Shown here: piece by piece, positions 12,278 to 24,138 of the stretch
Position numbering within the stretch: the stretch's first letter is position 1
Layout of the letters: every line of letters begins with the position of its first letter
Made by a program: the position numbers and the translations under genes
The notes under the pieces: model-generated
The model's input: the letters and a program-made list of their open reading frames with translations, nothing else
Database searches by the model: none
What the model was told of the DNA's origin: nothing
Assembly: GCA_037501455.1 (NCBI GenBank)
Contig: CM074863.1
Span: forward strand, 12,706,001 to 12,770,000
DNA length: 64,000 nucleotides
DNA from: Lantana camara
Taxonomy: Eukaryota; Streptophyta; Magnoliopsida; Lamiales; Verbenaceae
Direction: 5' to 3'

Positions 12278-15200
12278 CTAGCGTATGCCCCGTGCGATGC
12301 ACGGTATTGATGATTATATAATTTATAATATTATATATGAATCTTGTAAATTAAAATAATTAACTAAATCATATACAATGAAAAATATTTTATATAATAC
12401 ATATTTTTTTATAAATAATAAATAAATTACCACAAAGATATTTTTTTAATTATTATAATTTTATTTAAATATTAAGTAGGGACGTCGTAAAAAATAACAA
12501 TAATTTCAGAAAGAATATATAAACAAATACAACTATAGTTGTTGGAAATGTAAAAAAATCTTTAAAGCTAATAAGAAAACATAACAAAAAATATCAACCT
12601 TAAAAAATAAAATAAAGATAAAAAGAAAACATGACAAAAACTATAGACTATTTACAAATTTCAATTATGAAATTCCAAAATCTTTTCAAGAAACTCAATT
12701 CGAATAATAGAAGAATTAGATAAAAAAACAAAACAAATTAAAGATGAAAATACTAATATATTTGTTTGGCTACAAAATATTAAACCAATTATTATTTAAA
12801 AATTAACTTTTGAGCAAAAGTATTAGATTTATATGAAAATAAATTATAAATAATCATTCAATAATTACTCTAATTCTCTTTATTCAGCATAACAATATGA
12901 AAAGATAATAAAGAACTTTAGATATAAAATATAAAACATAAAAGAAATATTAGCAAAAACATATAGTAAAAGACAAAAAACCCACACCGGTAATGATAAT
13001 AAATCAAAAGAAATTATTGAAAAAATATTAATATGTATATTCAACCATGGACTATCGCGAAAAATTAGAAACAAAATTTAAATGAAAGTTTTTTTTTTTG
13101 CTTTAAATTGAAAGTTAACAAATATATGTATTATATAAAAATATTATTGGTGATGGAAAAAACCCTTCGAGACAAAAAGATAAATAGGGATTGATTTATG
13201 AAGGAAAAAATAAATATATAGATACATACTAATTTAAAAAATCACCAAAGTAAGAGAAAAATTATGCTAAACAATCATTCAAATAATATTTATAAAAAAT
13301 TTAAAAACCCCAAAAATTAAAATTTTAAAATAAAATAATTGTAGTAAAAAAGGGTTCAGTTATATAAATAAAAAATAATTATAAAATTTTTATCAATTTA
13401 GAAAGGAAAAAAAAATACTCCACTAAAAAGTTTTAATAACAAAAGAAATTAAAATTAAAATCTTAAATAAAAAAATAATCAATAAATAATATTTTAAGAA
13501 CAAAGTAAAATCAATGAAAAAATAAAACTTAAAAGAAATTGCTAAAAAATTAAATCCTATTTATTTAGTACAATACCATTAAAAAAAAAAAAGGTATTTT
13601 ATAATTATAAGTAATATACTAACTTAATTACATAATATTGAAACATAAATGAAAAATAATAACCAAAGGGAGTGAAACATGACTAAAAAATTAATAAAAT
13701 AATATATATAACTCAAATAAGGTAATACAAATTTATAAAATCTACATCTTGAAATTCAGTTAATCATATATATTATAGACCTATTAACAAAAATTGAATA
13801 ATAAATCAAAAATATAAAAATAAATATTTAAGAATATAAGAAATATAAAATTATTATTGACTTCAAAATAATTATTCTTAAAATTCTAAAAAAACATTAT
13901 AATATCATCCGTTGTCTAAACTATAAGTAATATTAAAAAGAAAAATATATATAGTTAAAAGCACAATACAAAGATTTAAAGGAAATTGATAATCGAAGAA
14001 TGCTACATGTATAGATACATTCAAGAAAACAAATATAAACTAAAAATAAAATAAGGTAAATTACTTTGGTGAATAAATCTTAAAATGCAAGGAAAGTGAT
14101 AAAATGAAAAGGCCAGAAAAATAACTTAATAAATCTTAAAATACAATAACAAATACAAAAAAAATAAATTAATATACGTATTTAAGAATAAAATAAAAAT
14201 TGTAAAATAAATATAGTACACATGAAGAAAATAATAATACTTTTCATAAAACTCATAAAATAATAAAATAGTACTTTGCAAAAACTAAAGAAAGCCTTCA
14301 ATATAAATGATAAAAATAATTAGAAGAGCAATTAAAAATGGTAAAGAAGAAGACAAATGCATAAGAATCAAATAGTGAAATCTCATCAAAGAGATAATAC
14401 CAATTTGTTGGTAGAATTTCATGGCAAATGAATCATATTATACCCACCCTCTTAATTGAGTAAATTCTTCAATTTATCTTTCAAGATGAAAATGAAGTAG
14501 CAATTGAAAACTATAAATTACCTCTTAAATATTGGATTTTAACTATGGATTGTGTCAATATTTTGAACTACGAACAATGAAGGATAGATCTCAAATTTAT
14601 GCCGTTACCATTTAATATTATTATGATTCTTGCATAAATTAGGGGATTCGGCCAATTAAATGCGTAGTTGGAAAATTTAAAAGAAAATACATGTTAAGTT
14701 TTTTTTTTTTTTTTTAAATATATGTTAAGCTTCTATATAGAAACAAAATTAATTTTAACAATTAATTAGTAAAAATAAAAATATTTTATTTTCAATTAAA
14801 TTATATTTTTTTATTTCGGTGGAAGAATCAATTAATTTATATGCAAATGCATAGTTGGACAATTTAATACAAATAAATACTCAAACATATGAATAAATTA
14901 TTTAAGAATAATTCGAGTATGTCAAATAAATAATCAATATAAATATTAATTTAAATATAATTTTCAAATACAATAAAATCTTTTAAATAAATAAAAACAA
15001 TTAAAAAATATTAAAATTTACAACAATGGACAATTAAAAAAATTAAATAAATTCATAAAATGATAAAAAAGAAACGTCCAGATCCCATAACAAATACAGC
15101 AATACACATAAATAAAAAGATTTTAAAAATTATTAAAATCAACAGCTGTAAATTAAAAAATATATATATAAATTGTTAAAATCAACAACTGTAAATAAAA

Positions 15201-15653
15201 AAAATAATATACAAAACTAAAAGTAAAAGCCATTAAAATTGTGTGTACCGAGAGAGGCGAACATGGATGAAGACGAATGGAATCGGCGATGTGTGAGTGA
15301 AGAGAGAGAGGAAGAGATGAGAGAAAAAAAAAATAAATGAAGGATAAAAACTATTACGTTTAGACACAATAGATAAGTGTTTAGAACTTTTATAATGAAA
15401 ATAGGAAACCCTAAACGATAAATAAGGATACATAATTAAGTTGTAAATTTTAAAAGATTTCGTAAATTACGGAGATAATTGATATGATTTTTGAATTTCT
15501 TAGACAAATTAGATATTGTAATTAATGTCAAATAGCCTTCCATTAAAATAATTTTAGTAATTAAAAAAATTCAAAATTCTAAAAAATTAGTATTCAGTCA
15601 GAATTAATACATTTTGGTCAAAATACAATCCTCCTGTATATTATAGTAATAGA
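12278..15653 (-). mobile_element. Probable non-autonomous Helitron, minus strand
   Basis: Read on the minus strand, the element ends at 12278 with a typical Helitron 3' terminus. A GC-rich hairpin in very AT-rich DNA (ccgtgcatcgcacgg, about 12289-12304) is followed by a short spacer and CTAG at 12281-12278, with T as next flanking base. A Helitron-type 5' start (TCTATTACTATAATATA) lies at 15653 preceded by A, fitting insertion between A and T. The 3.4-kb interior is extremely AT-rich and has no helicase or Rep frame, so it would depend on another element. A second 5'-type end at 16186 is an alternative start. No terminal inverted repeats or target duplication are expected for this class. Confidence 0.7.
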
Positions 15654-16186
15654 TATATAGATATAGATTAATAAAAATCTATACAATTTTTAAAAAAAAT
15701 TCGTACACGGAAAATATATTATGAATATTGTCTAAAATAATTATTTTTGTTAGTAATATTTATTTTCATAATAAAATAGTACACAAAGTAAAGATTTTGG
15801 TTTTAATTTTTCTTTATCAATTTTATTAACCCTAATTAATAATAGTATTAAATATCGCCCTAATTATGGGGTGGATGTTTTGATATATAAAATTATCAAT
15901 TCAATCTTTCTTAACATAAAACTAATTAATTATGACATTTATTTATATTGATAAAAATATATAATTTTAAAAAGAAGTTCATAAATAGAAAGTATATAAT
16001 AAATATTGCCAAAGATAATTATGTTCCTTAATTACTTTTATTTTCATAATAAAATAATATATAAAAAAATCAGCCAATGATATTTTTTCTATTTAATTAA
16101 AAATCTCAAAAAATCCACAAAATGCCACATCATCAAAATACACAACAAAAAGTCAAACATGGTTTTCAAATATATAATAGTATAGA
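15654..16186 (-). mobile_element. Second Helitron-like 5' end
   Basis: On the minus strand the sequence starting at 16186 reads TCTATACTATTATATATTTG and is preceded by A. This is the canonical plant Helitron 5' start. The following bases (accatgtttgactttttg on the minus strand) are also of a kind common at Helitron 5' ends. Either this is the true start of a 3.9-kb element ending at 12278, or it is a 5' fragment into or beside which the 12278-15653 element inserted. Confidence 0.55.
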
Positions 16187-17857
16187 TACCTTCAATGTAG
16201 TGACAAAAATTACAATTTTCCATTTTTAATTTGCAATGAGATTTTCATTCCTAATGGCAAGACGTGGACTCGTGGAGTACCTAAGTAAGGAATAAAAATT
16301 GATAAAAAGAAAGTTAAAATATAATATGCTGCAATAAGGTAGGCTAGGTAAGCGATGAGATGAGCACAGCAATGTGGTGATGTAATTGATCTTATTTGTC
16401 AACCTCTGTTGGCTGGCATTTCATATGCCATAAAAATACAAAAATATATATACTGCAGAAATATATGCTAAATTCTAATCAACATACACACAAAAAAGTC
16501 AACTTGTGTGTGAAAACTAAAATAAAATCATAGGATGTGATCCATTACAAGGCAAGAAACACCAAATTAAAGCTTGCAATTATATATGTGCATCAATATT
16601 AAAAATTAAAATATAAAACACTTGTCCCATGCCCTTAATTTATTGAGCTTGTTCGGCTTTGCCCTTTTTCTTTTGTCAAAAGAATAATTGCTTTCTACTT
16701 ATTGTATATACACTAATTAACTAATAGAAGTTTTTAAAATTTTCAAGTGAATGTTATATGGCTGCTTCAAATTTCCAAGTACAGACATTTTCATGGATAG
16801 TGTACGAACTGTATATTTTGGTTCTCATAATTGAAGTGTAGGGTCTAAGAAATGCATAGCATCTAACAAATCATTTTCCTTAATTAAGTATACTGCATAA
16901 TTGAGTAACTCACATGTTAATAGACAGTTAATTTACTTAAAATGATTGATGATTGGCTTTAGATTTTTAAATCTCAACATGTACATTCATAAAAAATATG
17001 CCATAATTCATCACATTCATATGATTCCGTTCAGCACATAAATTTTTATAATCGTATTTTATATAACCTTTTACGTTAAATAAAAGAAGAATAGATAATA
17101 ATACTCCTGACAGGTGAAAAAAAAGCACAAAACAAGGTTGTAAGAGGTAAGCAAAATACCAAAGCAAAAAACAACCTCAATCCCACCAAACAAAAACCTC
17201 GATTAAGATCTAAAGAAAGGAAATCAAGATCAAAATCAAGAAACAGAAGAGAAATTGAAGAAGATGGTTGAGGGGCAAAATGGGAAAAGGAAGAGTCTGG
17301 GGGCAGTGGCAAACACGTTAAGGATAAATAGACAGGGAGCATTTGTCGTATGCTTAGGTGGGACACCATTCACAAATGAAAATACACCACAACCGAACAG
17401 ATAGATTGGTGAAGTGAAATGAATACAATACTAATAGTAATATTAATATTAATATACAATACTATTCTACTGTGTACAACCCCATAAGGGGAAGGTAGCC
17501 TCCCATTTCTTTCTGGGCACTTTCCATTCTGCTTCTTTAACCTCCCCTTTTTTCTCTCTGCATGTTTTTCTTCTTCTCTTGCTTGAAAAGACGTCCTACT
17601 TTTTATCTTTTATGGTCATTACTTTCCTTAGTTTTGTTGGAATCAAAGTTTTAAAGGAGAGGGTCTGCTCGTTTCAGATATTTTTGAGGAGACGGGGGTT
17701 TGTTTGCTGCACGATTCTTGATTCCTTTGTTGACCCACTTTTTGGGTTTTCTCTGTTCTTGGATTGTTTGTGTGGGATATTTTGGGTGGAAGGGAGGAGT
17801 GTTTGGTTAGGAGTTGGGACTATTTTTGGTGTTTTGTCTCTGTTGGAGGTGGTGATA
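16187..17857. other. Intergenic DNA and 5' region of the first kinase gene
   Basis: AT-rich until about 17450. The stretch 17460-17857 is less AT-rich, CT- and T-rich, and has the look of a promoter and 5' UTR leading to the start codon at 17858. No recognised coding sequence was found in the region, although short open frames exist on both strands. Confidence 0.5.
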
Positions 17858-20332
17858 ATGGGGAATTGCTTTGGTTCGTCCGCTAGAGTTGATGCTACTC
17901 TCAGCACCACGTCTGGTATTCTTCGTTTCTCTTTGTCTCTGTTTGTTTTCATGAATCTGTTGCTGAAGTGAGGTTTTCTGGTTTCGATGTGGTTTGATTT
18001 CTTGATGGGCTTGATTTTTTGGGAATTACAATGAGTTTGAAACTGTTTGACCTGGATTGGGGAAGGGTTTTGCCTAAAGGGATAAAGATCAAATTTTTAT
18101 CTTGTAAATTGCAATTTTTTGCTTTGCGACCTAAGTTTAGTTTTCTTTCTGAGGTGCGATTCTGATGTGAATTGTTTGTATGAGAATTGCCTGAAAATTT
18201 ATGAATTCTCGTGCCCCTTTCTTTTTCTTGATCTTTTTGGTACTTTTGATCGGTTGAAGGGAAAGTTCTGAACTGTGCAGAGTTAGTCTTTTCTCAATTG
18301 GGGAAAATTCTCTTTGTTTGGTAAAAATACTGTAATTGGTTTAAACTGAAGAATTCGTGTTATTTACACATCGAAGTATCGAACTGCATTCGGTTTATTA
18401 TTGGAAAGGTTTCTTCTTTTATTTGCAGTGGAACTATCAGTTACAAACTCTGAATCAAACATACGTATTTAATGGGATAAATTGCTATTATTACTCCAAT
18501 ATACTAGTATCCTATATGCTGGCGATCTTCATTACACTTTCTTGATTGAAGTCTTGATTTTTCTGTAAGTTCAGTTTACTATGATTAGAGTCGAATGTTT
18601 CATTAATAATCATATTTAAGAGGCAAAAATGCATCAAAATGTTTGAAGATGGCCCAATGGGGGAATTATAACATTTCTTAATAAATATATGCTTTTAAAA
18701 GATTTAAAGCGTCAGGAGTTGATGGGTCCAACAATTTTTAATCTTAATTCTTTTCTTTCCCATTGTGTTCAGATGCATCAAGATTTCCCAGTAAAACCAG
18801 CCACGCATCAGTTCCTTCCAACATAAGTGTTTTATCATACAGTGGGAAAAGCAGTGCCGAAAGCCTCCCTACTCCAAGATCAGAAGCTGAAATTCTGTCA
18901 TCCCCTCATGTTAAGGCCTTCTCATTTAATGAGTTGAAGAATGCAACCAGAAATTTCCGACCCGACAGTCTTCTTGGGGAAGGAGGGTTTGGGTATGTTT
19001 TTAAAGGATGGATCGACGAGCATACTCTTAGTGCTGCAAAACCCGGCTCTGGATTGGTCATAGCTGTCAAGAAGTTGAAGCCTGAAGGATTTCAAGGCCA
19101 CAAAGAGTGGCTGGTATGTTTCTTCTTTACCTTTTCATGGTTCTAAATTTAAATAGAATATCATTCTTTGCCTTTTTTGACATTATAAATGGCGGTGATT
19201 TGCAGACAGAAGTTAATTATCTGGGGCAATTACGTCATCCAAACCTAGTTAAACTTATTGGGTACTGCTCTGAGGGAGACAATCGGCTTTTGGTGTATGA
19301 GTTCATGCCAAAGGGAAGCCTGGAGAATCATCTTTTTAGAAGTATGTTATCCCCAATTAGCTTCAATTATTTTGTAACTTAGTTCTTGTGATGTGTGTTC
19401 ACATTTACTTGCATTTGTTTCTCCAGGGGGGCCGCAACCCCTTTCTTGGGCTACAAGAATCAAGGTGGCCATAGGTGCTGCACGAGGCCTTTCTTTCTTG
19501 CACGAGGCTGAAGAACAAGTTATATACAGAGATTTTAAGGCTTCCAACATCCTTCTGGATGGGGTATGCTCACTGCTGGTTTTTCACATTCTACCAACCT
19601 TCAGATTGAAAACATTTTCCTTTAATGCATTCAGACTAACAATCCCATTTTTGAAACTCAGGAATTCAATGCGAAGCTGTCCGACTTTGGTTTGGCGAAG
19701 GCAGGCCCCACTGGCGACAGAACTCACGTTTCCACTCAAGTTATGGGCACACACGGCTATGCTGCACCAGAATATGTTGCAACAGGTCAATAAATTAAAA
19801 TTCTTCCATGTTGGACGTTCCCTGTCATGGTGTATTTTAGAAAAACATCCAAAATCAAAAGCTAACAACTTTATGTTCTTGAACAGGGCGATTAACAGCA
19901 AAGAGTGATGTATACAGTTTTGGGGTCGTTATGCTGGAACTGCTGTCAGGGCGCCGTGCTGTTGACAAAACAAAGGTTGGTGTGGAGCAGAATCTGGTTG
20001 ATTGGGCAAAACCGTATATGAATGACAAGAGAAAACTGTTCAGAATAATGGACATTAAACTGGAGGGGCAATACCCACAGAAAGCAGCATTCACAGCTGC
20101 TACCGTTGCCCTTCAGTGCTTAAGCCCGGAGCCAAAACTGAGGCCTCGTATGGCAGAGGTCCTAGCCACACTTGAAGAGCTACAATCTCCAAAAAGTGCA
20201 CACAGACATCTAAAGACAGAAAATAAAGTGGACAGTGTTCCTATGTCTCCAATGAAGCACCATTCCCCTATGAATATGACGCCATTGGCATCACCATTGC
20301 CGGCACACAGAAGGGCTTCTCGTGCAAGATGA
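17858..20332 (+). CDS. Receptor-like cytoplasmic kinase, RLCK-VII (PBL/APK1-like), intact
   Basis: Six exons: 17858-17915, 18773-19113, 19206-19341, 19427-19563, 19662-19785 and 19887-20332. Phases agree and give 413 residues. The start MGNCFGSSA is an N-myristoylation signal with a nearby palmitoylatable Cys, as in PBL and APK1 kinases, which are anchored at the plasma membrane and relay signals from surface receptors. Kinase motifs in order: glycine loop [15 protein letters not shown]-type lysine in VIAVKKL, alpha-C glutamate in TEVNYL, catalytic [20 protein letters not shown], activation segment [18 protein letters not shown], and [21 protein letters not shown]. The basic C-terminal tail ends in HRRASRAR. 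Length and order match the family (about 410 aa). It heads the tandem cluster and is the only member with the myristoylation exon. The exact substrate and receptor partner cannot be told from sequence. Confidence 0.93.
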
Positions 20333-20979
20333 GGCGGGATTAGGCTGTAGTCTGCTTAATTATTATCTTGTTTTCTTTTGGTGGTTAGTTGTAAATTTGC
20401 ATAGGTTCACGTTTTGCTGTTTGTGTGCATTGGAGTGGAGTGTTTTTGACCTACGTATAAACTTCTCCCGGTTAAGATTAAGATTTAAGAAGTTGGCCTT
20501 CAAATTGCACTATTTAGCATATTTGCTCAATGGCCCCTCTGGAATGCAAGATTAAATACGACCGTACATGTTTTGATTTAAAATACATCCTTCATTTGGA
20601 AAACTATAAAATCTGCATCTGGCGTGTATATTGAAGTTAAATTTTGTAAGTTATTTCCCACATGTCTACCTCGACTCCTAAAATCTAATATTCTTGCATG
20701 AACTCAGCTAAGTAAACCAATTGGCCCTCCACTATTCTTCACTTCCCTGTAGTAAATTAATGCATAATTTGACATAACGAGGAAATTGAGAAGAAACAAA
20801 GACATGCTATGGCCCATGATCTTTCAGCTGAAGAAAATTTCAAGATTTGCTGAGATGAGAGAGTGACTAGTCTTGGTCAAGTTTTGTTATCATTTGCTGA
20901 GATGCTTCCCGGAATGTGCCATTAATTCAACCCCGTTATATAAAGATTTGCAATCTGGAAATCAGTCGTCAGGGTCATC
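20333..20979 (+). repeat. Cluster spacer: kinase 3' flank and next first-exon upstream DNA
   Basis: This spacer begins with a 3' UTR (gcgggattaggctgtagtct...) and ends with the leader of the next first exon (...cagggtcatcATG). Closely similar spacers follow the kinase units ending at 23341, 29851, 38645 and 41736. They show that whole units, spacer included, were duplicated in tandem. No separate gene is seen in it. Confidence 0.75.
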
Positions 20980-23341
20980 ATGTCCCGGAATTACGATAAC
21001 TGGGAGAGGTTGGTCGCAGCCGTGCTGGATAGAGAGAAGCTTCGGGAAATTGCCCGTGCCCCATCTCTATCATCCAGTTTCAGTTCCATAACATCAGATG
21101 CCTGCTTATATGCTCTCGAAGACGTCCCTGGTAACTCATTCTAGCCTCTTCTTTCAGAAAGGTCATATAACAAGCAAAGCTAACATGGGGACTGTAAAGT
21201 TATTGGTTTCTGAAAAGAACAAGGTTCATATTTTTTAATTCTTTGGAATATGTTCTGGCAATCTGGATTATTCTGAAGCTAAATTCATTTTGAGAATTCA
21301 TATATGGTTTATCTGAAAATTTTCCATGGATTTTGAAATATTATACTGATGTATTTTGTGGTTTTTATCAGAACTTGGTGACCTTATTAATCAGTGGAAA
21401 ATGTCTGCTACCAAAGTACAACTGGTTAGATGTCCTAATTGCCGCCAGCTTCTAGCAGAACTACCAGATATTACTCTCTATCAATGTGGAGGATGTGGTA
21501 TACTCAAAGGTAATAAATATTGGGGCAATTACATCTACACCCCCTCTAAAATATGAAAATTACAATTTAAGCACGCCCCTGTTATTTAGAATATTACACT
21601 TAACTAACCTTGGGTTCATTACATAATTATATCATATATGTGTATGCATATCCCATTTTAATCCTTTTTCATTACATTGAGAAAAATAGTTGACAATGAA
21701 ATAATATAATTTAGTATCTTTTAAGTCAAGAGGGGGCAACCACCCCCTTCTCCATGTCTTCTGGACTTGCAGTCCAACAGTCTTCTTGAATTTCATTGCA
21801 CAGCTAAAACCCGAAAATTGGACAAGAACAATACTGGATTATCCTCTCAAGAAACAGATTCTGATGCATCAAGATTTCCCAGTAAAACCAGCCATGCATC
21901 AGTTCCTTCCAACATAAACATTTTATCGTACAGCGCCGAAAGCCCCCCTACCCCAAGATCAGAAGCTGAAATTCTGTCATTCCCTCATGTTAAGGCCTTC
22001 TCATTTAATGAGTTGAAGAAGGCAACCGGAAATTTCGGACCCGACAGTATCATTGGGGAAGGAGGATTTGGGTGTGTTTTTAAAGGATGGATTGACAAGC
22101 ATACTCTTAGTGCTGCAAAACCTGGATCGGGATTGGTCATTGCTGTCAAGAAGTGGAATCCTGAAGGAGTTCAAGGCCACGGATGGCTGGTATGTTTCCT
22201 CTTTACCTTTGCATGGTTCTAAATATTAATAGAATATTACTCTTTGCCTTTTTTGACATTATGGCGGTGATTTGCAGACAGAAGTTAATTATGTGGGGCT
22301 ATTACGTCATCCAAACCTCGTTAGGCTTAACGGGTACTGCTCTGAGGGAGACAATCGGCTTTTGGTGTTTGAGTTCATGCCAAAGGGAAGCCTGGAGAAT
22401 CATCTTTTCAGAAGTACGTTTTCGCAATCATCTTTAGTTATTTTTGTAATTTTTGTTCACATTTACTTGCATTTGTTTTTCCAGGGGGGCCGCAACCACT
22501 TTCTTGGGATACAAGAATCAAGGTGGCAATAGATGCTGCACGAGGCCTATCTTTCTTGCACGAGGCTGTTATATATAGAGATTTTAAGGCTTCTAACATC
22601 CTTCTGGATGGGGTATGCTCACTGCTGGTTTCTCTCATTCAACCAACCTTCCAATTAAAACATTTTCTTTTAATACATTCAGACTAACAATCCCGTTTAT
22701 ATAATTCAGGCATTCAATGCAAAGATATCCGACTTTGGTTTGGCCAAGGCAGGCACCACTGGCGACAGAACGCACGTTTCCACTCAAGTTATGGGCCCGC
22801 ACGGTTACGCTGCTCCAGAAAATGTTGCAACAGGTCAATAAATTAAAATTCTCTCATTTTGAACATTCCCTGTCATGGTGTATTATTTAGAAAAACATAT
22901 AGGCCGATCCAACAAGGGATAGCCAACTGATTAACCCTTGAAAGATGGTTCCTTCGACAAAACCAAAAGCTAACAACTTTATGTTCTTGAACAGGGCGAT
23001 CGACAGCAAAGAGTGATTTATACAGTTTTGGGGGTTTTATGCTGGAACTGCTATCAGGGCGCCGTGCTGTTGACAAAACAATGGTTGGTGTGGAGCAGAA
23101 CCTAGTTGATTGGGCGAAACCGTATATGAATGACAAGAGAAAACTGTTCAGAATAATGGACATTAAACTGGAGGGGCAATACCGTCAGAAAGCAGCATTC
23201 ACAGTTGCTACCGTTGCTCTTCGGTGCTTAAGCGAAGAGCCAAAACTGAGGCCTTGTATGGCAGAGGTCCTAGCCACTCTGCAAGAGCTACACTCTAGTA
23301 AAACTGCAAACAGACATGAGACATCTAAAGACGGAGAATAA
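20980..23341 (+). CDS. Chimeric protein: YDNWERLV module, zinc ribbon, RLCK-VII kinase
   Basis: Seven exons: 20980-21130, 21372-21509, 21804-22189, 22278-22413, 22485-22612, 22710-22833 and 22995-23341. All phases fit, giving 469 residues. Residues 1-50 are the shared module ([20 protein letters not shown]). Residues about 51-96 hold [16 protein letters not shown] then [10 protein letters not shown], a CxxC/CxxC ribbon like the N-terminus of EDR4-type proteins. The kinase follows: [40 protein letters not shown]. The myristoylation exon of the 17858 gene is absent, so membrane anchoring is probably lost. Oddities: APEY is APEN, SFGVV is SFGGF, small in-frame deletions lie before the catalytic loop and before WL, and the C-tail stops early (SKDGE). 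It may be an active or weakened kinase. A ribbon-RLCK fusion is not an architecture I know as standard. Confidence 0.82.
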
Positions 23342-24138
23342 AGTGGACACTGTTTCTATGTCTCCGATGAAGCATCATTTTCCTATGAATGTGACGCTGT
23401 TGCAATCACTGTTGCCGGACCACAGAAGGGCTTCTCGTGCAAGATGATGCGGGACTAGGCTGTAGTCTGCTTAGTTGTTATCTTGTTTTCTTTTGGTGGT
23501 TAGTTGTAAATATGCTTAGGTTCACGTTTTGCTGTTTCTGTGCATTGGAGTGGAGTGTTTTTGACCTGCATAATGATTTTACAGACAAACTTCTGTCGGT
23601 TAAGATTAAGAAATGGGCCTTCGAATCGCACTGCCATTACCATACATGTTTTGAATTAAAATTCATCCTTCATTTGGAAAACCATAAAAATAGATGGATC
23701 AAACAGAGTAAACAATAAGCAACTAATCTTTATTGTATCTGGCATGTATATTGAAGTTAAATTTTGTAAGCTATTTCCCATATATCTACCTCGACTCCTA
23801 AAATATAGTATTCTTGCATGAACTCTGCTAAGTCAACCGATTGGTCTCCACTATTCTTTATTTCCTTATAGCTCATTAATGCATGATTTGACATAATGAG
23901 GAAATTGAGACGAAACCTAACAAAAGAAAAGCAATGGCCCATAAGCAAATTGAGAAGAAACCTTTGAAAAGTAAGCATAAGCTATGGCCCATGATCTTTT
24001 AACTGAAGAAAATTTCAAGATTTGCTGAGATGAGAGAGTGATAAGTCTTGGTCAGCTTTTCTTATTATTTTCCCGGAATGTGTCATTTAAACCCCGTTAT
24101 AAAGATCGGCAATCTGGAAATCAGTGGTCAGGGTCATC
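23342..24138 (+). repeat. Cluster spacer
   Basis: Homologous to the spacer at 20333-20979, with the same 3' UTR start (gcgggactaggctgtagtct), the conserved catttggaaaaccataaaa block and the leader ending cagggtcatcATG. It contains a small extra duplication of the aaattgagaagaaacct motif region (about 23900-23965). No gene seen. Confidence 0.7.

Noticed and set aside
17076..17369. Minus-strand 97-codon frame upstream of the first kinase
   Set aside because: Low-complexity, Leu/Phe/Ser-rich, no family, and it lies in an AG-rich promoter-side tract.
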